Below are positions 7,390 through 10,476 of a stretch of DNA of 10,476 nucleotides, in pieces. Position 1 is the first letter of the stretch. The number at the start of each line of letters is the position of its first letter. This DNA comes from Bacteroidota bacterium (lineage in GTDB: Bacteria > Bacteroidota > Bacteroidia > Bacteroidales > B39-G9): positions 1 to 10,476 of the forward strand of contig QMPG01000084.1 of assembly GCA_003648455.1 (NCBI GenBank). Reading direction: 5' to 3'. The notes beneath the pieces were generated by a model, which saw only the letters and a program-made list of their open reading frames with translations, was not told the origin of the DNA and ran no database searches. The position numbers and the translations under genes were made by a program.

Positions 7390-8316
7390 ATGGATATAGT
7401 TGTAGAAAACTTTACCAAAAAGTACGGAGCACAAAAAGCCGTTGATAATATTTCTTTTACGGTAAAAACCGGTGAGATATTAGGTTTTTTAGGTCCAAAT
7501 GGTGCCGGAAAAACAACTACTATGAAAGCAATTACTTCCTATTTGTCACTAACAGAAGGTAATATACATGTAGGAAATTTTTCTGTACTTGATGAGCCAC
7601 AAACAATTAAAAAGCACATTGGGTATTTACCTGAGGGCAATCCTCTTTATGAGGATATGGCAGTAATTGACTATCTTAAATATGTAGCAGAGCTGCAAGG
7701 AATTGATAAGTCAAAAATTAAAGACCAAATTCTCAAAATGGTTAATGAGTGTGGTTTAGAAGGTGAAAAGCACAAACTCATTTCAGAACTGTCAAAAGGT
7801 TATAAGCAGAGAGTTGGTTTAGCCCAATCATTAATTCATGATCCGGATGTATTAATACTTGATGAGCCTACATCGGGACTTGATCCAAATCAGATTGTTG
7901 AAATACGAGAATTAATTAAAAGAATTGGAAGAGAAAAGACAGTCATTTTAAGCTCACATATTTTAGATGAAGTTGAAGCAACCTGCGACAGAATACTAAT
8001 TATTAATAAAGGCAAGATTGTAGCCGATGGCACTTCTGAAGAACTTCGCAAAAAAGAACGTGGAAATGAGATATTAAAAGTAGAGATTGAGGGGGGCGAC
8101 AAAAATGACATTATTCAATCTATTCAAAGCATTGAAAGTGTTGATTTTGTTGATACAATAAAAAATAGCAGTTTATTAGAAGTTCAAAGTAAAGAAGGCT
8201 TTTCATCGCGTAAATCAATTTTTGAACTATGCGTAAAGAAAGGCTGGATATTGACTCAAATGACGCCTATTGAAACAAAATTGGAAGACATCTTCCGTGA
8301 ATTAACAATGAATTAA
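7390..8316 (+). CDS. gldA: Gliding-motility-type ABC transporter ATPase, GldA
   Basis: This 308-residue cytoplasmic ABC ATPase is expected to energise the GldF permease encoded directly downstream. Visible motifs are Walker A GPNGAGKTT (35-43), the Q-loop region IGYLPEG (77-83, with Glu82 at the usual Gln position), signature LSKGYKQR (134-141), Walker B VLILDEP (154-160) with the D-loop SGLDP (162-166), and the H-loop His190 in ILSSHILDE. A C-terminal extension of about 80 residues follows, ending IETKLEDIFRELT, as in the DRA/NatA-like group to which GldA belongs. Length and architecture match GldA of Flavobacterium johnsoniae, where it is required for gliding. The GldA name rests largely on the neighbouring gldF- and gldG-like genes; alone it could be a general DRA-family exporter ATPase. 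The ATG at 7390 is chosen because the protein begins with a normal MDIVVENFTKKYG strand. The gap to gldF is 25 bases. Confidence 0.9.
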   Translation: MDIVVENFTKKYGAQKAVDNISFTVKTGEILGFLGPNGAGKTTTMKAITSYLSLTEGNIHVGNFSVLDEPQTIKKHIGYLPEGNPLYEDMAVIDYLKYVAELQGIDKSKIKDQILKMVNECGLEGEKHKLISELSKGYKQRVGLAQSLIHDPDVLILDEPTSGLDPNQIVEIRELIKRIGREKTVILSSHILDEVEATCDRILIINKGKIVADGTSEELRKKERGNEILKVEIEGGDKNDIIQSIQSIESVDFVDTIKNSSLLEVQSKEGFSSRKSIFELCVKKGWILTQMTPIETKLEDIFRELTMN

Positions 8317-8341
8317 TATAATAATTATAAAATATAAAATA

Positions 8342-9061
8342 ATGGGAAAAACATGGATAATAACAAAGCATGAATTACAATCATCATTTGATTCATTAAT
8401 GGCTTACATTATACTTGTAGTATTTTTAGGGTTTAGCGGCTTTTTCACTTGGCTTTATGGATCAGATATTTTCTTTGTAAATCAAGCCAGTTTGCAGACA
8501 TTTTTCGGAATAGCTTACTGGACATTATTTTTCTTTATTCCGGCTCTTACAATGAAGTCGCTGTCTGAAGAAAATAAATCAGGAACAATTGAATTACTCT
8601 TAACAAAGCCTGTTTCTCAATGGCAAGTTATTTTAGGTAAATTCTGGTCAATTTTATTACTTGTCATCGCAGCATTGGCATTAACTTTACCATATTATAT
8701 TACTGTTGCAAGTCTTGGTAATATTGATACCGGTGCAACAATATCCGGTTATCTGGGTTTAATCTTAATGAGTTCTGCTTACATTAGTATTGGTATTTTT
8801 ACAAGCAGTCTCACAAACAATCAAATTATATCCTTTTTATTAGCTCTGTTTATTGGAGTATTTTTTCATATAATTTTCGGAATATTAGCTGCTAACTTTA
8901 CCGGTACTACCAGCGAAGTTTTAAATTATTTAAGCACATCTACACATTTCGAATCTATTTCAAGAGGAGTTATTGACACTAAAGACTTAATTTATTTCTT
9001 ATCAATAACTGTTATTGGTTTAGCATCTGCACAAGCAATGCTTGAGAAAAAAACATCATAA
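8342..9061 (+). CDS. gldF: Gliding-motility-type ABC transporter permease, GldF
   Basis: This is a 239-residue integral inner-membrane protein with about six hydrophobic segments, roughly residues 19-39, 51-70, 100-121, 133-155, 161-183 and 214-233. The N-terminal MGKTWIITKHELQSSFDS precedes the first helix. After helix two comes MKSLSEENKSGTIELLLTKP (71-90), a cytoplasmic segment characteristic of ABC-2 type permeases such as NosY and GldF that probably forms the coupling helix contacting the ATPase. The C-terminal AMLEKK is polar. Length fits GldF (about 240 aa). It lies 25 bases after gldA and 36 bases before gldG, so one transcript is likely. The transported substrate is unknown; in this family it has not been convincingly identified. 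The NosY-like alternative is less likely because a gldG-type gene follows. Confidence 0.9.
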   Translation: MGKTWIITKHELQSSFDSLMAYIILVVFLGFSGFFTWLYGSDIFFVNQASLQTFFGIAYWTLFFFIPALTMKSLSEENKSGTIELLLTKPVSQWQVILGKFWSILLLVIAALALTLPYYITVASLGNIDTGATISGYLGLILMSSAYISIGIFTSSLTNNQIISFLLALFIGVFFHIIFGILAANFTGTTSEVLNYLSTSTHFESISRGVIDTKDLIYFLSITVIGLASAQAMLEKKTS

Positions 9062-9097
9062 AACATTTTATAATAAGTTTACTTAAAATAGATTAAA

Positions 9098-10476
9098 ATG
9101 AAGAATAAAAGAAATATAACATACTACATAATATTAGTATTAGCTGTTGTAGCATTATTAAATATTATTTCGGATAGGTTTTTTCTTAGATTAGATCTAA
9201 CTAAAGACAACAGATACACGCTAAGTCAGGCAACCAAAGACATCATAAAATCATTAGATGAGCCGGTTACCATAACTGCGTATTTTTCAGAAAATCTTCC
9301 TGCAAATGTTGCAAAAACGAGAAGTGATTTTAAAGATTTGTTAATTGAGTATTCAAATTTATCGAGAGGTAATATTGTTTATCAATTTATTAATCCAAAC
9401 AAAGATGAAAAATCTGAAAAGGAAGCCATAAAAGAAGGTATTCAGCCTGTTATAATTAATATGCGTGAAAAAGATCAGGTAAAACAACAAAAAGCATTTT
9501 TAGGTGCAGTAATTACTCTTGGTGAAAAATCAGATGTTATACCTTTTATGAAACCCGGTTCGGCAATGGAATATTCACTTTCTTCAAGCATAAAAAAATT
9601 ATCTGTTAGCAACAAACCGTCAGTTGGTCTTCTTCAAGGGAATGGAGAGCCATCAATTAAATCGTTTCGACAAGTTTTAACACAGCTTTCAATATTATAT
9701 AACGTTGAACCTGTTACTTTAACAGACAGTGTTAATAACTTAAAAAAATATAAGACAGTTGCAATTGTAGCACCTACCGATTCGTTTCCGGCATATCAAC
9801 TACATCAGTTAGATGATTATTTGGCAGGTGGCGGTCGATTATTTATTGCCTATAATAGAGTTAAAGGTGATTTATCATCTCTTAGAGGAACTACAGTTAA
9901 TACAGGATTAGAATCTTGGCTCAACAAAAAAGGATTAATAATTGAAAATAATTTTATTGTAGACGCCAGTTGTGCAAGTGTTGGCGTGCGTCAGCAACAA
10001 GGTGTTTTCAGTTTTCAATCACAAATACAATTTCCTTATATTCCTGTTATAACTAATTTTGCAGACATGCCTATTACCAAAGGGTTAGAATCTGTTGTTA
10101 TGGAATTTGCAAGCTCAATGACTTATGCAGGAGACTCTACAATTACATTTACACCTTTGGCTAAAACATCAAAAAAAACAGGCACTCTATCATCTCCTCT
10201 TATGTTTAACGTAAACAAAAGATGGAATAAAAGCGATTTTCCTTTACAGAATCTAACTGTTGCCGCTTTGCTTGACGGAAAATTATCAGGTAATAAAGAA
10301 AGCAAAATGGTGGTTGTAAGCGATGGAAACTTTCCTGTTAATAATGACAGTCAGGGAAAAATTCAACCGGATAATGTAAATCTAATGGCAAATTCAATCG
10401 ACTATTTATCAGACGATACCGGTTTAATTGAACTTAGAACAAAAGGAGTAACATCTCGACCGTTAGATCAAATTAG
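9098..10476 (+). CDS. gldG: Gliding-motility-associated ABC transporter auxiliary protein GldG, 3' partial
   Basis: An open frame runs from ATG 9098 to the right edge (459 complete codons plus two bases). A short basic N-terminus (MKNKRNI) is followed by one membrane helix (about residues 8-24). Then come DRFFLRLDLTKDNRYTLSQ (26-44), IIKSLDEPVTITAYFSENLP and a large extracytoplasmic alpha/beta region. That region includes VGLLQGNGEPSI (from about 176), VAIVAPTDSFP and LDDYLAGGGRLFIAYNR, typical of the GldG/ABC-auxiliary (DUF4350-like) fold. The family is about 550-560 residues long and normally ends in a second membrane helix, which lies outside the window. GldG is thought to pair with GldF as the second membrane component. 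The start was chosen because the helix and the conserved RFFLRLDLT segment follow at the usual distance. The codons are intact throughout, with no sign of decay. Confidence 0.92.
   Translation, partial: MKNKRNITYYIILVLAVVALLNIISDRFFLRLDLTKDNRYTLSQATKDIIKSLDEPVTITAYFSENLPANVAKTRSDFKDLLIEYSNLSRGNIVYQFINPNKDEKSEKEAIKEGIQPVIINMREKDQVKQQKAFLGAVITLGEKSDVIPFMKPGSAMEYSLSSSIKKLSVSNKPSVGLLQGNGEPSIKSFRQVLTQLSILYNVEPVTLTDSVNNLKKYKTVAIVAPTDSFPAYQLHQLDDYLAGGGRLFIAYNRVKGDLSSLRGTTVNTGLESWLNKKGLIIENNFIVDASCASVGVRQQQGVFSFQSQIQFPYIPVITNFADMPITKGLESVVMEFASSMTYAGDSTITFTPLAKTSKKTGTLSSPLMFNVNKRWNKSDFPLQNLTVAALLDGKLSGNKESKMVVVSDGNFPVNNDSQGKIQPDNVNLMANSIDYLSDDTGLIELRTKGVTSRPLDQI

Noticed and set aside
7601..7640. Glu in place of Gln in the GldA Q-loop (IGYLPEG)
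   Set aside because: LPE at this position is common in the DRA/NatA-like ATPase group, so it is not evidence of inactivity.
7890..8111. 73-codon ORF antisense to gldA
   Set aside because: It is Ser/Ile/Leu-rich shadow sequence opposite a clearly coding, motif-bearing gldA segment.
10123..10305. 60-codon ORF antisense to gldG
   Set aside because: The plus-strand frame of gldG is continuous here and matches the family; the antisense frame shows nothing recognisable.

Overview
The window comes from an AT-rich member of the Bacteroidota, most likely a marine or sediment Bacteroidales/Marinilabiliales- or Flavobacteriia-like organism. Three things point there: a C-terminal type IX secretion (T9SS) type A sorting domain, secreted proteins built from GEVED, PKD, Ig-like and Asp-box modules, and a GldA-GldF-GldG type ABC transporter. 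Start codons lack clear Shine-Dalgarno sequences and sit behind A/T-rich leaders, as is usual in this phylum. The exact genus cannot be read from the sequence.

Left part (1-7044, minus strand): two very large exported proteins, transcribed leftwards and separated by only 12 bases, so probably one operon. The upstream gene (7044 to 2590, 1484 aa) is complete. It has a signal peptide, a conserved Trp-rich N-terminal segment, a long Asp-box (VPS10/sortilin-like) beta-propeller region, a CARDB-like domain, a DxNxDG-CC module, PKD and Ig-like domains, and a T9SS sorting tail. The downstream gene (from 2577, running off the left edge) is at least 859 aa. It encodes a signal peptide, a GEVED domain, a HYDIN/ASPM-like domain, a clostripain-family (C11) cysteine peptidase domain with visible His395 and Cys444, and then tandem modules of about 92 residues that continue past the edge.

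Middle (7045-7389): a 345-base, very AT-rich divergent intergenic region. It holds a perfect 19-base palindrome whose two halves each carry a match to the Bacteroidetes -7 promoter motif (TAnnTTTG), one per strand, and a (TTAA)4 tract just before the rightward operon.

Right part (7390-10476, plus strand): a compact three-gene cluster encoding an ABC ATPase (gldA), a six-helix permease (gldF) and the auxiliary protein GldG (start and 459 codons visible, cut by the right edge). The three should form one inner-membrane complex. In Flavobacterium johnsoniae such proteins are needed for gliding, but related transporters also occur in Bacteroidota not known to glide. The juxtaposition of T9SS cargo genes with a gld transporter is suggestive, but no functional link is shown by the sequence.
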